Shown piece by piece: positions 33,884 through 34,004 of a stretch of DNA of 34,004 bases. The translations under genes were made by a program, and so were the position numbers. This stretch comes from Streptomyces sp. GC420 (GTDB lineage Bacteria > Actinomycetota > Actinomycetes > Streptomycetales > Streptomycetaceae): NCBI RefSeq assembly GCF_009916105.1, contig NZ_JAAAXQ010000032.1, forward strand, positions 1 through 34,004, written 5' to 3'. Under the pieces are notes generated by a model. The model made no database searches. It saw nothing but the letters and a program-made list of their open reading frames with translations, and had not been told where the DNA came from. How positions within the stretch are numbered: the first letter of the stretch is position 1; each line of letters begins with the position of its first letter.

Positions 33884-34004
33884 CTCGATACGCATTTGAG
33901 GCTGCCGGATTTCCGATTCGTCCCGCAAAGTGGTTCTGAGCGGCCATAATGCGCGCCGCCAAGGAATGTGACCCGTCTCCGGCCCGCCCCCGGACCGGAA
34001 GCCC
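33884..34004. other. Upstream intergenic sequence at window end
   Basis: No gene is visible. On the minus strand CATTAT (about 33950) could be a -10-like element for cstA; nothing else stands out. Confidence 0.4.

Overview
The window is high-GC chromosomal DNA from an actinomycete, almost certainly a Streptomyces. The grounds are very strong G/C bias at third codon positions, frequent GTG starts with GGAGG-type ribosome binding sites, an initiator tRNA with a C1:U72 mismatch and no encoded CCA, and a gene order that matches the sigR-rsrA / def / epi-isozizaene synthase / nrdAB part of the Streptomyces core as I remember it from S. coelicolor. No CRISPR array, prophage or plasmid gene is visible. 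The only transposon-like sequence is one MITE of about 200 bp.

Left part (1-7.8 kb): a 56-aa membrane protein, a YlbL-type PDZ/Lon (S16) protease, a PPA1309-family protein of unknown function, and a large UPF0182 membrane protein whose upstream region carries a perfect SigR-type promoter. Then come two identical initiator tRNA-Met genes, each followed by a strong terminator, with a single 694-aa Sel1-repeat protein between them.

Middle part (7.9-18.9 kb): a Fur-family repressor divergent from a clade III catalase (a CatR/CatA-like peroxide-defence pair), a two-CBS-domain protein, a HisN-type phosphatase, a TetR regulator, a Gdx/SugE-like SMR transporter, rsgA and aroA overlapping in regulation and spacing, an M50 metallopeptidase, a YedK/SRAP abasic-site protein, a small alpha/beta hydrolase, and the thiol-stress pair sigR-rsrA with its autoregulated promoter and an upstream in-frame start for the long SigR' isoform.

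Right-centre (18.9-25.9 kb): two overlapping genes for membrane-bound HD-domain proteins (the first a complete HD-GYP, the second degenerate), a TPR-like protein preceded by a 9-bp tandem repeat, peptide deformylase, an epi-isozizaene synthase without its usual adjacent P450, and a secreted M15 peptidase.

Right end (26-34 kb): the class Ia ribonucleotide reductase locus on the minus strand, nrdA-nrdB, with two NrdR boxes and a compact cobalamin riboswitch in the leader, and a GlxA/AraC-type regulator (nrdS-like) downstream. Here nrdB and the regulator are separated by a MITE that landed exactly in the nrdB stop codon and by a small divergent membrane-protein gene. Upstream lies cstA-ybdD, a pyruvate/peptide-type transporter with its small partner.

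Themes: oxidative and thiol stress (catalase, SigR/RsrA, possible SigR control of UPF0182), DNA precursor supply under B12 and NrdR control, and membrane/cell-wall functions. Functional names rest on motifs read by eye; no database search was run.
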